Source: an uncultured Pedobacter sp.
GTDB taxonomy: Bacteria > Bacteroidota > Bacteroidia > Sphingobacteriales > Sphingobacteriaceae
Assembly (NCBI RefSeq): GCF_913776295.1
Contig: NZ_CAJYOJ010000079.1
Location: 1 to 64,000, forward strand
Direction of reading: 5' to 3'
Length of the DNA stretch: 64,000 nt
The translations under genes were made by a program, and so were the position numbers. The notes below the pieces were generated by a model, which ran no database searches, had not been told where the DNA came from, and saw only the letters and a program-made list of their open reading frames with translations. Positions 9,415 to 17,727 of this stretch are shown piece by piece (within the stretch, counting starts at the first letter, position 1; each line of letters starts with the position of its first letter).

Positions 9415-9753
9415 ATGATCAATTATAACAACAAGATTTTTAAACCTGTACAAAATACAGAAAATGGCGAAACATCAAATGACACCATTTTTAGATATAA
9501 ACAAAATGGAAATATCCTGACTGCCGAATACGAAGGTGGAAAGATTATCTATGGTCAATTGATTGGCCTGGTGGATCATGAGGGAAAGATCGATATGCGC
9601 TATCACCAAGTAAACCAGAAAGGTGAATTAATGACCGGAATCTGTAACTCGATACCAGAGTTATTGCCCGATGGTAAAATCAGGCTTCATGAAACCTGGC
9701 AATGGACATCAGGAGATCAATCGAAAGGACAATCTGTTATTGAAGAGCAATAA
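9415..9753 (+). CDS. conserved hypothetical protein (small beta-rich)
   Basis: A 112-residue soluble protein with no signal peptide. It is dominated by alternating strands: FRYKQNGNILTAEYEGGKII, YGQLIGLVDHEGKIDMRYHQ and IRLHETWQWTSGD. I recognise this as a common Bacteroidota family, often labelled n-acetylglutamate synthase in databases. That label is not supported by any acetyltransferase motif in the sequence. It is followed after 26 bases by a MepB-family gene and could share its transcript. Function is unknown. Confidence 0.7.
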   Translation: MINYNNKIFKPVQNTENGETSNDTIFRYKQNGNILTAEYEGGKIIYGQLIGLVDHEGKIDMRYHQVNQKGELMTGICNSIPELLPDGKIRLHETWQWTSGDQSKGQSVIEEQ

Positions 9754-9779
9754 GTTTCTTTTACATCGGAAAGTTAAAT

Positions 9780-10313
9780 ATGCCACCAGAAAATTCCCCA
9801 AACGGTATTTCATGTATACTACGAACTGCAACCGATTTAGTTTACAGTCAGATAGGTTTTCAAATAAGCAACCTGCAAATAGAAAATGAAAGTCAGGAAT
9901 ATGCCGCCTGTACTTTTGGATTGAATAAACTAAAAATCAAACACCGGCTTGCTAAAATCACGCCAACCAAAACGGGGCAATTTGTAACCATATGGAAACG
10001 GACTGAAGCAGGAATTACGGCTCCTTTTGCTGATCTGGATGAATTTGATCTGTTGATCATATCTGTTAATGATGCTGCCCGATCCGGACAGTTCATTTTC
10101 CCTAAAGCAACTTTAATACAGCATAAAATTATCACTGTAAATGGCACAGGAGGTAAAAGAGGAATCAGGGTTTATGCACCCTGGGATGTAGTCAGCAATA
10201 AGCAGGCAGCGAAAACCCAAGAGTGGCAAGCCGCTTGTTTTCTCCAGATAGACATTAATGGAAATACAGATCTTGCAAGAGCAGCGAAATTAATTGGCAA
10301 TGCAATTAAATAA
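9780..10313 (+). CDS. MepB family protein
   Basis: A 177-residue soluble protein. The segments EYAACTFGLNKLKIKHRLAK, ITPTKTGQFVTIWKR, FDLLIISV and GQFIFPKATL with GKRGIRVYAPWD fit the MepB family. MepB was first seen as a gene next to the staphylococcal MepRA efflux locus, but its biochemical role is not established. There is no MATE pump next to it here. It follows a small conserved gene and precedes the alkylation-repair operon after 89 bases. Confidence 0.78.
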   Translation: MPPENSPNGISCILRTATDLVYSQIGFQISNLQIENESQEYAACTFGLNKLKIKHRLAKITPTKTGQFVTIWKRTEAGITAPFADLDEFDLLIISVNDAARSGQFIFPKATLIQHKIITVNGTGGKRGIRVYAPWDVVSNKQAAKTQEWQAACFLQIDINGNTDLARAAKLIGNAIK

Positions 10314-10402
10314 TGGGATAATATAAGCGATTAAACTTAGCAAGTTTCGGGTGGTTTGCCTTTTCTATAAAAACTACTTTTGAAAGCCAATTAATCAACA
10401 CC

Positions 10403-11248
10403 ATGACAGCACAAGAAGAGATCAATTTCAACCGCATAGCTGAAGCCATAAGTTACATCAGGGAGAATTTCAAAAATCAGCCTGGTTTAGCAGAAATTGC
10501 AGAGGAAGTAAATTTAAGCCCTTTTCATTTCCAAAGATTATTTAGCGAATGGGCAGGCACAACCCCAAAACGTTTTCTGCAATATATCAGCATTGGCTAC
10601 GCCAAAGAAATGCTGAAAGAAAACTTAAGCTTATTTGATACCGCCTTAGCAACCGGCTTGTCGGGAACCGGCAGACTGCACGATCTTTTTGTAAATATTG
10701 AAGGAATGACACCAGGCGAATATAAAAATGGTGGCGAAAAACTTAGTATCAATTATAGTTTTGCAGAAAGTCCGTTTGGGAACATTATTGTTGCCGGTAC
10801 TTTAAAAGGAATTTGCCATATTGCTTTTTATGAAGATGAAAATATTGCTTTAACAAATCTGCAACGCCAATTCCCGGCAGCCCGATACCAACAGATATTG
10901 AATCAGGAACAGCAAAATGCTTTAGCTATTTTTGGTCAGGATTGGAGCAAATTACAACGGATCAAATTACATTTAAAAGGCTCAGCGTTCCAGTTAAAGG
11001 TTTGGGAAGCTTTACTAAAAATTCCAATGGGCAAATTAACAACTTATGGCAGGATTGCGAAACAATTGCAAAACCCAAACGCCTCAAGAGCGGTGGGCAC
11101 GGCCATTGGCGATAACCCGGTAGCTTTTCTCATTCCATGCCATAGGGTAATACAATCAAGCGGTGCTTTGGGGGGTTACCACTGGGGCATAAACCGAAAA
11201 ACAGCCATGATTGGTTGGGAAGCGGCCAATACCAATAACCAGCGATGA
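10403..11248 (+). CDS. Ada-like AraC regulator / O6-methylguanine-DNA methyltransferase
   Basis: A 281-residue two-domain protein. Residues 8-107 form an AraC-type helix-turn-helix pair (LAEIAEEVNLSPFHFQRLFS and further). Residues 120-275 form a methylguanine methyltransferase with the active-site motif IPCHRV, Cys246. The methyl group of O6-alkylguanine is transferred irreversibly to this Cys. The N-terminal zinc domain of E. coli Ada is absent; in this locus it is encoded separately by the next frame, which overlaps the stop by ATGA. The order Ada-like, Ada zinc domain, alkB makes a split Ada alkylation-response operon. Confidence 0.88.
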   Translation: MTAQEEINFNRIAEAISYIRENFKNQPGLAEIAEEVNLSPFHFQRLFSEWAGTTPKRFLQYISIGYAKEMLKENLSLFDTALATGLSGTGRLHDLFVNIEGMTPGEYKNGGEKLSINYSFAESPFGNIIVAGTLKGICHIAFYEDENIALTNLQRQFPAARYQQILNQEQQNALAIFGQDWSKLQRIKLHLKGSAFQLKVWEALLKIPMGKLTTYGRIAKQLQNPNASRAVGTAIGDNPVAFLIPCHRVIQSSGALGGYHWGINRKTAMIGWEAANTNNQR

Positions 11249-11491
11249 TGATTAAACATAACGATATTTCGTCCGAAGAACTTAAAAAACATTTGAGAAA
11301 TAAACACATTTGCTTCGGCGGAAATTCAAAGTTGAAAATATACGGTTTACTAAAATGTAGATCGGGAAAGCGAATGAAAAAAAAACAGTTTTTTTTTCAG
11401 TTCTAAAGAAGAAGCGTTGCAGCATGGCTATCGCCCATGTGGACATTGCTTAAAAACAGCATACAAACAATGGATTTATTCAACACTATAA
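11245..11491 (+). pseudogene. Ada metal-binding domain protein, frameshifted in an A9 tract
   Basis: Reading from ATG 11245 or 11248 gives SSEELKKHLRNKHICFGG and LKIYGLLKCRSGKRMKKK, then garbles and stops at 11404-11406. One frame over, from 11399, the family continues with SSKEEALQHGYRPCGHCLKT to a stop at 11489-11491. RPCGHC is the second zinc-cysteine pair of Ada-type domains. Removing one A from the run of nine A at 11377-11385 joins both halves without further change. The frame overlaps the Ada-like gene in front and the alkB start behind. It could be a true pseudogene, a sequencing error in the homopolymer, or slippage-dependent expression. Confidence 0.75.
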
Positions 11492-12078
11492 CAGATATCA
11501 ACCAAAACCTGCTTCCTTATGATGGGACGGTAAATTATCATGGCAAAATATTCCAGCTATCATCAGCCGATCATTATGTTGAGGTGTTGATGAAAACAAT
11601 TGATTGGAAAAACGACGAAGCCTTTATCATGGGCAAACACATCATCACCAAAAGAAAAGTAGCCTGGTACGGAGATGAAGCCTATTCTTATACCTACTCC
11701 AACAAATCAAAAACCGCCTTACCATGGACGAAGGAATTATTGGAATTGAAAAAAATATCGGAAGAACAAGCAGATACAACGTTTAATGCTTGTCTACTCA
11801 ATTTATATCACAATGGTGATGAAGGCATGGCTTACCATAGTGACGACGAGAAGGCCCTGGCAAAAGATTCTGCCATTGCATCACTAAGTTTCGGTGCAGA
11901 GCGAAGATTTTTATTTAAACATAAACAAACCAAAGAAACCGTAACCCTATTTTTAGAAAATGGAAGTTTACTGGTGATGAAAGACGAAACACAAACCAAT
12001 TGGTTGCACAGATTACCAACAAGTAAAAAGGTAAACCAGCCACGGATCAACCTTACATTCAGAACAATGGTGGTTTAG
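11470..12078 (+). CDS. alkB: AlkB-type 2-oxoglutarate/Fe(II) DNA-repair dioxygenase
   Basis: The protein has 202 residues from ATG 11470; a start at 11437 would only read through the preceding domain. AlkB enzymes remove methyl groups from N1-methyladenine and N3-methylcytosine by oxidation. The iron ligands are visible as H123 and D125 in AYHSDDE and H180 in WLHRLP. The 2-oxoglutarate-binding arginines lie in PRINLTFR near the C-terminus (R192, R198). It overlaps the frameshifted Ada zinc-domain frame and follows the methyltransferase, which supports a common alkylation-damage function. Confidence 0.9.
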   Translation: MDLFNTITDINQNLLPYDGTVNYHGKIFQLSSADHYVEVLMKTIDWKNDEAFIMGKHIITKRKVAWYGDEAYSYTYSNKSKTALPWTKELLELKKISEEQADTTFNACLLNLYHNGDEGMAYHSDDEKALAKDSAIASLSFGAERRFLFKHKQTKETVTLFLENGSLLVMKDETQTNWLHRLPTSKKVNQPRINLTFRTMVV

Positions 12079-12250
12079 GAAAAAATCCGATTTCAATTCA
12101 TGAACCAGGCTGTAGCTAAAAGCCAATCGAAGCAATGGCGCTATCTGCAAAAAAATCCAATAGCTATTTAAGATATTTATCATCGCAGAGGAAAAGTCTT
12201 TTACTCCAGTGATAAAAGCAATCAAAAGAAACAGGTAATATTTTAATAAA

Positions 12251-12280
12251 GTTACCGGCCAATATCATCTGGCCGGTAAC
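12251..12280. terminator. terminator hairpin
   Basis: Perfect 11-base arms GTTACCGGCCA and TGGCCGGTAAC with an 8-base loop lie between converging genes (alkB and a lipoprotein gene). They are followed by T-rich DNA on the minus strand. Confidence 0.8.
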
Positions 12281-12291
12281 GTCAAAAAACC

Positions 12292-13083
12292 TTAACGCTT
12301 AAACTCACTAATGTCTACAATACGGTCATCATCAGCATTTTTCTTTAAAAATGATGTTCCGTTTGCATTTGCCACCCAGGTATAATCTCTCTGGATATTG
12401 CCAACAAGGGTTTCAGGTTGGTTGATTAAAGCTGCCGGCAAAGGAAGATTAAAAGTTTCACCTGTTGCTGTATTTACCTGATATAAAGAATTAGCGGTTA
12501 AAAACACCAAAGTGGTTTTATCGCTCGAATACATAAAAAATTTCCCCTGGATACGTTCATCCTCTTTCTGACGTTTGATCGGGTAAACCCTTGAATTGAT
12601 TGTCGTGATGAAAAAATCGTTATTAACCAACAAATTGCTCCTGGTTAATTCTTCTAACCCTTTTGTATACTTTTGATCTTCAGCGCCTTTAGACGGTTTG
12701 TTCAAGCTCACCACATCTGTTTTTCCGCCATTTACATAAATGATATAAAAAGGATCCATTTTGCCCTTACCATTGTCGCCCTGAACCAATACCGCTGTTT
12801 TCTGCGTGTTGATAAAAGAAGCAACCTTAAATTTCTTTGTTTCAGCATTTGGTGCGTCATCTATAACAATGGCTGTATCCTTAGATTTAATCTTAAAACG
12901 ATCGTCGGTAGCCAGTTTGCCTGAATCTGTTTTTACAATGGTTAATATATCTTTTTTCGATTTTGGGAATACATTAAAATCATCACTTGCAGAAAATGCG
13001 CGTGCTTTAAAGGTTTTTTCCGAATTGCCTCCGCAGCCAAATAAAACAACGGAAAGTAAGAGTGCATAAAGCGTAATTTTCAT
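12292..13083 (-). CDS. hypothetical lipoprotein
   Basis: A 263-residue exported protein. The N-terminus MKITLYALLLSVVLFGCGGN is a textbook lipoprotein signal peptide with Cys17. The mature part is beta-rich and soluble, with no motif that I recognise; segments such as FFMYSSDKTTLVFLTANSLY and YTWVANANGTSFLKK suggest a propeller-like or repeat-strand fold, which is only an impression. It is monocistronic, ending at a strong hairpin. Its role is unknown. Confidence 0.7.
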   Translation of the reverse strand: MKITLYALLLSVVLFGCGGNSEKTFKARAFSASDDFNVFPKSKKDILTIVKTDSGKLATDDRFKIKSKDTAIVIDDAPNAETKKFKVASFINTQKTAVLVQGDNGKGKMDPFYIIYVNGGKTDVVSLNKPSKGAEDQKYTKGLEELTRSNLLVNNDFFITTINSRVYPIKRQKEDERIQGKFFMYSSDKTTLVFLTANSLYQVNTATGETFNLPLPAALINQPETLVGNIQRDYTWVANANGTSFLKKNADDDRIVDISEFKR

Positions 13084-13456
13084 GTTATAGCTATTTATAT
13101 TTCGCGCTAATTTAAAACCTTTATTGCTTTTCTGTTATAAAATCGCCAGAAAATTAACAGTTAAAGTTAAAAGTTTGATTACAGGGTATTTTAATATATT
13201 TTACCCAATAAGCAAAAAATGTTTCTTTGATTAAAAAACATGGTCTTGAACAAGTTCAGATCAGCCCAGCGGATTTCGTAATTAGCGCAGATCTGTCCCT
13301 CAGCCTTACTCCCTGCTATAATCTGCGAAAATCTCTTAAATCTGCGGGATAAATCATAGCTATTTCCCGCGGATTTCGCAGATTTATCCCATCAACTCCA
13401 TTATACTTTCCATCTTAGATAACTTTATGCTAATTTTGATCAAATAAGATCACTAA
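13084..13456. other. intergenic region with a long inverted repeat
   Basis: About 370 bases without a gene. From about 13320 to 13388, ATCTGCGAAAATCT and TCTGCGGGA face TCCCGCGGATTTCGCAGAT, a long imperfect hairpin. A partial copy (GCGGATTTCGTAATTAGCGC) lies at about 13268-13287. These words are typical of dispersed intergenic elements in this group. Confidence 0.6.
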
Positions 13457-13981
13457 ATGAAAGTTTTTGCCGAAACCGACCGTTTAATTTTACGCGAGCT
13501 CATACCTGAAGATGCCGAAGGTATGTTTGAAATGGATAGTGATCCGGAAGTGCAACGCTATCTGGGCAATAAGCCCGTAAAATCAATTACTCAAAGTTTG
13601 GCCAATATAGAATTCATCAGAAAACAATATATTGACAATGGTATCGGAAGATGGGCTGTTATCGAAAAAGCAACGGGTGATTTTGTAGGTTGGTCGGGCT
13701 TAAAACTTATTACTGAAACGACAAACAATCATATTAATTATTACGATCTGGGGTATCGGTTCAGCAAACGGTTTTGGGGAAAAGGTTATGCCACTGAAAC
13801 GGCAAAGGCCGCGCGAGACTACGGTTTTAATGAGCTAAATCTGAATGAGATTATCGGTATTGCAGATATTAATAACCTGGGTTCTATCCACGTGCTGGAA
13901 AAGGTGGGATTAAAACGGATCTCCATTTTCGACCACGGTGGTGCAAAACACTACTGGATGAAGATTCGAAAATCAGTTTAA
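13457..13981 (+). CDS. GNAT-family N-acetyltransferase (RimJ/RimL-like)
   Basis: A 174-residue cytoplasmic protein with the GNAT fold. The N-terminal strand TDRLILRELIPEDAEGMFEM is typical of the RimJ/RimL branch. The acetyl-CoA-binding motif A region reads DLGYRFSKRFWGKGYATETA, and motif B is LNEIIGIADINNLGSIHVLE followed by KVGL. It transfers an acetyl group from acetyl-CoA to an amine, possibly a protein N-terminus or a small molecule; the substrate cannot be deduced. It stands alone, followed 76 bases later by a lipoprotein gene. Confidence 0.85.
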   Translation: MKVFAETDRLILRELIPEDAEGMFEMDSDPEVQRYLGNKPVKSITQSLANIEFIRKQYIDNGIGRWAVIEKATGDFVGWSGLKLITETTNNHINYYDLGYRFSKRFWGKGYATETAKAARDYGFNELNLNEIIGIADINNLGSIHVLEKVGLKRISIFDHGGAKHYWMKIRKSV

Positions 13982-14057
13982 CCCTTATCAAAAGCCAATT
14001 TTATCTTTATTGGTTTAGTTTTTGATATTAAAAAGTAAATGATTTAAACTTTTTATT

Positions 14058-14456
14058 ATGAAAAACCTCATCTACTGCGGAATATTAATTTTATTTTTAA
14101 GTGCATGCAAAGAGAAATTAGATCCATCAAGCTTTACCAATAACAAATGGGAATTAACATCGCTGCCAGGATTAACGTTACCTTCAACGGCAAAAGCAAC
14201 CTTGAATTTTGCGGATAGCCTTAAAATCAGTGGAAAATCGTTCTGCAATAGTTACGGCGGACAAGCGGCAATAACAGACAATAAAATAACCGTTAAGAAT
14301 GTTTTTAGCACAAAAATGTTTTGTCAGGGAACCGATGCTGCCGAACGTGCCTACTTACATGCGCTAAACCAGGTTAATAGCGCTAAAATAACGGACAATA
14401 AGCTACATCTGTTAAATGGTGATAAAACGTTAATGGTTTTCACTAAAACAAATTAG
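14058..14456 (+). CDS. META/HslJ-domain lipoprotein
   Basis: The protein has 132 residues. A short signal peptide with lipobox LSACKEK places it in the envelope. The mature part begins NNKWELTSLPG and contains GKSFCNSYGGQAAITDNKIT and TKMFCQGTDAAERAYLHALN, the pattern of the META domain (HslJ-like), with one cysteine before the NSYGG turn and one in the KMFC segment. Family members are small beta-rich envelope proteins linked in some bacteria to stress or novobiocin tolerance; the biochemical role is unknown. A hairpin terminator follows. Confidence 0.8.
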   Translation: MKNLIYCGILILFLSACKEKLDPSSFTNNKWELTSLPGLTLPSTAKATLNFADSLKISGKSFCNSYGGQAAITDNKITVKNVFSTKMFCQGTDAAERAYLHALNQVNSAKITDNKLHLLNGDKTLMVFTKTN

Positions 14457-14471
14457 AATCTTTAAAATCAT

Positions 14472-14511
14472 AAAAGGCCGGACAAAGTATTTTTACTATT
14501 TTCGGCCTTTT
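14472..14511 (+). terminator. terminator hairpin
   Basis: Arms AAAAGGCCG (14472-14480) and CGGCCTTTT (14503-14511) follow the META-domain gene after 15 bases; the inner part (AAAGTA / TACT) can pair further. Confidence 0.75.
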
Positions 14512-14529
14512 GAGTTTAACGCAGGAATA

Positions 14530-15453
14530 ATGCCATCGATAATACAAGATCTGAAGTTTTTTTTCTCTACCATAAGAAAAGCATTTAACTTATTTCAGCA
14601 GAATGATCCTTTACGTTTGGCGGGTGCTACTGCTTTTTTTACCAATTTCGCTTTACCTCCAATATTGATCATCCTGATCAGACTTTTCGGCATGTTTACC
14701 GATAGAAGGTTATTGGCCACACATCTTTTTGAACGTTTGTCAAATATTCTGGACAATGAGAGTATTCTACAGATCCGTACAACCTTAAGAAACATCCGGG
14801 GCATTGATCAAGCCTGGTATGTTACCTTATTTAGTTTTATATTTTTCCTCTTTGTAGCCACCACACTATTTAATGTCATTAAAAATTCATTAGAACAGAT
14901 CTGGAATATTGGTCAGAAAGACAAAAAAGGAATTATTAATACTCTTAAATCAAGAGCCATATCTGTAACCATTATTTTATTTGCAGGAATATTATTTTTT
15001 ATCGGCCTACTGGCCGATAGTGTGCAGGCCTATATCGGCGCATTTCTTAAAAACGGAGTGCCATCATTTGGATTAATATTAACCTCAATTATCAATCAGT
15101 TGGTTTTTGCAATCATCGTAACTACCTGGTTTACCATACTTTTCAGGTATCTAACTAATGGCCGTCCAACTTGGCGGGCAGCTATTTCTGGAGGCTTGTT
15201 AACCGGTTGCCTGTTTACGGCAGGAAAATATATTTTAAGGATTTTATTGCCGTTAAGCAATATCAGTAACATTTACGGATCAGCAGGATCAATTATCGTT
15301 ATTATGCTGTTTGTATTCTACTCTTCACTGATATTCTATTTTGGCGCTTCATTTATAAAAGCATTAAGTGTTGGACGTGCCACTCCTATTGTTCCGAAAA
15401 ACGGATCTTTTGCTTATGAGCTGACCGAAGTTGGATCAATAAAAGAACATTAA
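14530..15453 (+). CDS. YihY/BrkB-family inner-membrane protein
   Basis: A 307-residue integral membrane protein. About six hydrophobic segments are visible, for example AITAFF-like region LAGATAFFTNFALPPILIIL near residue 30, then AWYVTLFSFIFFLFVATTLF, SVTIILFAGILFFIGLLA and SIIVIMLFVFYSSLIFYFGA near the end. The conserved LYGSAGSI-type motif appears as IYGSAGSIIVIM. Family members (formerly called ribonuclease BN) are membrane proteins of uncertain function, not nucleases. It lies between two hairpins and converges on ohrR with 5 bases between the stop codons. Confidence 0.83.
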   Translation: MPSIIQDLKFFFSTIRKAFNLFQQNDPLRLAGATAFFTNFALPPILIILIRLFGMFTDRRLLATHLFERLSNILDNESILQIRTTLRNIRGIDQAWYVTLFSFIFFLFVATTLFNVIKNSLEQIWNIGQKDKKGIINTLKSRAISVTIILFAGILFFIGLLADSVQAYIGAFLKNGVPSFGLILTSIINQLVFAIIVTTWFTILFRYLTNGRPTWRAAISGGLLTGCLFTAGKYILRILLPLSNISNIYGSAGSIIVIMLFVFYSSLIFYFGASFIKALSVGRATPIVPKNGSFAYELTEVGSIKEH

Positions 15454-15458
15454 TACCG

Positions 15459-15893
15459 CTATACTGCTAGATTTTGAATTACTTTATCAAGCAGGCTTTT
15501 TAATTGAACAATTTCTTCAAGGCTTATCCCCAGTTGCGCTCCAAGATGGGCCGGTAAAGCTGGTGCCTTTTCTTTCAAAGCCATTCCCTTTTCTGTAAGT
15601 GATATAATGATGCTCCTTTCGTCTTTTAATGATCTTGCACGTTCTACAAGTCCGGTTTCCTGCATCCGCTTTAATAAAGGGGTTAGCGTATTCGACTGCA
15701 GCATTAATTTTTCAGAAAGCAGGCTTAAGTTAACGGAATCATTTTCCCACAATACCATTAAAACAAGATACTGCGGATAGGTTATACCTAACTTATCTAA
15801 CATTGGCTGATAACATCTGGTTACTAACCTCGAAGCAGCATAAAGAGGAAAACATAATTGATTTTCCAGTTTTAAAGACTTATCTATATCCAT
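15459..15893 (-). CDS. ohrR: OhrR-type MarR-family peroxide-sensing repressor
   Basis: The protein has 144 residues from ATG 15893; a start at 15920 would add nine residues. The N-terminus LKLENQLCFPLYAASR carries the sensing Cys14 in the LENQLCFxLYAAS context that defines OhrR. The winged helix follows (VNLSLLSEKLMLQSNTLTPL, RMQETGLVERAR, KDERSIIISLTEKG). Organic hydroperoxides oxidise the Cys and release the repressor from DNA. Its target ohr lies 197 bases upstream on the same strand, with a near-perfect palindrome at its promoter. I see no clear copy of that palindrome directly in front of ohrR. Confidence 0.9.
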   Translation of the reverse strand: MDIDKSLKLENQLCFPLYAASRLVTRCYQPMLDKLGITYPQYLVLMVLWENDSVNLSLLSEKLMLQSNTLTPLLKRMQETGLVERARSLKDERSIIISLTEKGMALKEKAPALPAHLGAQLGISLEEIVQLKSLLDKVIQNLAV

Positions 15894-16089
15894 TACCTGT
15901 TTTCTTAAACAATAAAACACCTAGCTAAGTAAACCATTTTCCACGAGATTTACCATTCACTACAAAATCCCGTTACAATTATTTGAACCGGAAGAGGATA
16001 GAGAAATCTTTAACATTGCTTAAAGATTTCTCAACCAAAGGTTTTGGTACAGAACAATGCGTTCTGCTGGTTTCGTCATGATGTAATAA

Positions 16090-16509
16090 TTAAATCACTT
16101 CCAGAAGGACATCAATGTTTCCACGTGTTGCATTTGAGTACGGACATATCGCATGTGCTTTTTCCGTTAGTTTTTGAGCATGTGCATTCTCAACTCCCGG
16201 AATATGTACTTGTAACGAAACGCCCAGTTTAAAGCCGCCATGCCCGTCGGGATGTAACGATACATTTGCTTTAACTGAAGATGGTTCTTCAGGTTTAACC
16301 TTATCCTGATGCATCACCAGGTTTAATGCACTATCAAAGCAAGCGGCATAACCTGCAGCAAAAAGCTGTTCAGGATTGGTATACCCATCACCAGTACCGC
16401 CCAGTTCTTTTGGCATTCTCACCTCAAGTTCTAAAACACCGTTTTCACTTGTTATTTTTCCATTACGTCCGCCAGTTACTGTGGCACTTGTTTCATATAA
16501 CGTTTTCAT
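16090..16509 (-). CDS. ohr: organic hydroperoxide resistance protein (Ohr/OsmC family)
   Basis: A 139-residue thiol peroxidase that reduces organic hydroperoxides. Both catalytic cysteines are present: C57 in AACFDSAL and C122 in CPYSNATRGN. The stabilising Glu/Arg region is visible in TNPEQLFAAGY and RMPKELGGTG. The length matches the family. Its promoter (TATATTTG) and an operator of two 11-base arms lie directly upstream, and the likely repressor ohrR is downstream on the same strand, so a classic OhrR-Ohr circuit is well supported. Confidence 0.95.
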   Translation of the reverse strand: MKTLYETSATVTGGRNGKITSENGVLELEVRMPKELGGTGDGYTNPEQLFAAGYAACFDSALNLVMHQDKVKPEEPSSVKANVSLHPDGHGGFKLGVSLQVHIPGVENAHAQKLTEKAHAICPYSNATRGNIDVLLEVI

Positions 16510-16526
16510 TTCTTAATAATTTTTTA

Positions 16527-16553
16527 ATCGCAAACGATTATGTCGTTTACGAT
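16527..16553. promoter_or_regulatory. OhrR operator palindrome
   Basis: Arms ATCGCAAACGA (16527-16537) and TCGTTTACGAT (16543-16553) are inverted with one mismatch and a 5-base spacer. They begin one base downstream of the ohr -7 element on the minus strand, covering the transcription start, which suits repression by the neighbouring OhrR. Confidence 0.75.
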
Positions 16554-16554
16554 A

Positions 16555-16585
16555 CAAATATAGGCAACGATATCATAAAAGCAAA
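16555..16585 (-). promoter_or_regulatory. ohr promoter
   Basis: On the minus strand TTTG (16582-16585), 19 bases, then TATATTTG (16555-16562). This is a full match to the Bacteroidota -33/-7 consensus TTTG and TAnnTTTG. Confidence 0.8.
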
Positions 16586-16649
16586 TAAATCTTTAAAATC
16601 TGGAAGAGATCTCATTGAAAATGTGAAAACAAAACTCTTCGACATAAAA

Positions 16650-16679
16650 AAAGGCGTTCATTTTTTAATGAACACCTTT
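16650..16679. terminator. terminator hairpin
   Basis: Imperfect arms AAGGCGTTCATT and AATGAACACCTT, just beyond the stop of the PorT-type gene on the minus strand, flanked by A-rich DNA on the left (T-rich on the minus strand). Confidence 0.65.
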
Positions 16680-16697
16680 CTATTGAATTGATTTTTA

Positions 16698-17288
16698 TTA
16701 CAAAATTCTATAACCTAAACCAATTGTAAATAAATTCAGCTTAGTGCCCGGATAACCGGATTTATTAATTTTAGATAATCCAAGTTCGTAACGGGCATCA
16801 AAGCTCAGTTTTTTGAGATCTAACCCTGCTCCAAACTGCCAGGCCAAAGCCTGATTTTTAAAATCGGCACGAAAAACATTTCCTGCAGCCTGACTAAAAC
16901 TTTGGTTTTCATCTAATATCAGTGAGAACATGGGTCCGGTGTTTAAACGAAGTCCTACACCCGCCGCACCAAACTTTGTGCCTACTAATAAAGGGACATC
17001 TAAACTGGTGAAGCGTACTTTGTTTACCTCTCCTGTCGACTCACTTACCAGCTCTGTTTTCTTCCCTGATAAATAAAGCTCAGGTTGGAAATAAACACCT
17101 GCTGCACCTACCCTGGCCCAAAGACCACCATAAAAACCAGTGCGGTTGTTACTGTTAAAAGTGTTCTCACTATCAAATTTCGAAAAATTTGCACCAGCTT
17201 TAACTCCCAGCTGGAATGACGGCAGTACCTGTGCGCTGGCAAATAAGCCAGCTAGCAAAAAGGCAATGGTTAAAGATAAAAATTTCAT
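16698..17288 (-). CDS. PorT-family outer-membrane beta-barrel protein
   Basis: A 196-residue exported protein. The signal peptide MKFLSLTIAFLLAGLFASAQ ends at AQ. The mature part alternates amphipathic strands (FQLGVKAGANFSKFD, GLWARVGAAGVYFQPELYLS, LNLFTIGLGYRIL) and ends in an aromatic/aliphatic strand as expected for an eight-strand barrel of the OMP_b-brl_2 type. PorT itself is needed for type IX secretion in Porphyromonas, but most members of this family have no assigned role. It follows a small coiled-coil gene by 12 bases in the same direction. Confidence 0.8.
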   Translation of the reverse strand: MKFLSLTIAFLLAGLFASAQVLPSFQLGVKAGANFSKFDSENTFNSNNRTGFYGGLWARVGAAGVYFQPELYLSGKKTELVSESTGEVNKVRFTSLDVPLLVGTKFGAAGVGLRLNTGPMFSLILDENQSFSQAAGNVFRADFKNQALAWQFGAGLDLKKLSFDARYELGLSKINKSGYPGTKLNLFTIGLGYRIL

Positions 17289-17300
17289 ATCCGATTAAAT

Positions 17301-17597
17301 TTAGCTGGTGGCATTGTTAATGGCTTCCTGTTCTTTTAAAGCATCAACATTGTTTTTATCACCAAAGTTTTGTGTTTTACCAGCAAAATAATCTAAAATT
17401 CCCGAAATAGTATCCAGGTTATCGGCTAAATTCTGATGAATTTCTGGTAAATCCTTTTCCAGACGGCCATCACCCAATTCGATATTATCAACTTCAATTT
17501 TAGCTATTTTCTGAATAAGTGCCTGCTTAGAATTTTGTAAATCTTCCAATTCACGCACAATCTTTTCCATTAATTCAAACTTCTTTAAAGTGTTCAT
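17301..17597 (-). CDS. small helical protein, conserved hypothetical
   Basis: A 98-residue protein, charged and helical throughout, with a heptad-like region at residues 5-40 (KFELMEKIVRELEDLQNSKQ). It has no signal peptide, no cysteine and no recognisable motif. It is 12 bases upstream of the PorT-type barrel gene, so both probably share a transcript, but no functional link is evident. Function unknown. Confidence 0.6.
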   Translation of the reverse strand: MNTLKKFELMEKIVRELEDLQNSKQALIQKIAKIEVDNIELGDGRLEKDLPEIHQNLADNLDTISGILDYFAGKTQNFGDKNNVDALKEQEAINNATS

Positions 17598-17727
17598 AGG
17601 TTCTTATTTTAAGTTAAACTATTCTTTATAAACCCCTTTGTATAGTTTTTGTTTTATTTCTCCATTTTTTACCCGACAATTTGCAACTACGAAAAATAAC
17701 TAATATTTTAGTTTAAAATTATACATT

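Noticed and set aside
12013..12225. Minus-strand frame at the end of alkB
   Set aside because: It overlaps the alkB coding end, has low complexity and no recognisable features.
16326..16691. Plus-strand frame opposite ohr
   Set aside because: It is the shadow of the ohr gene and its promoter/operator.
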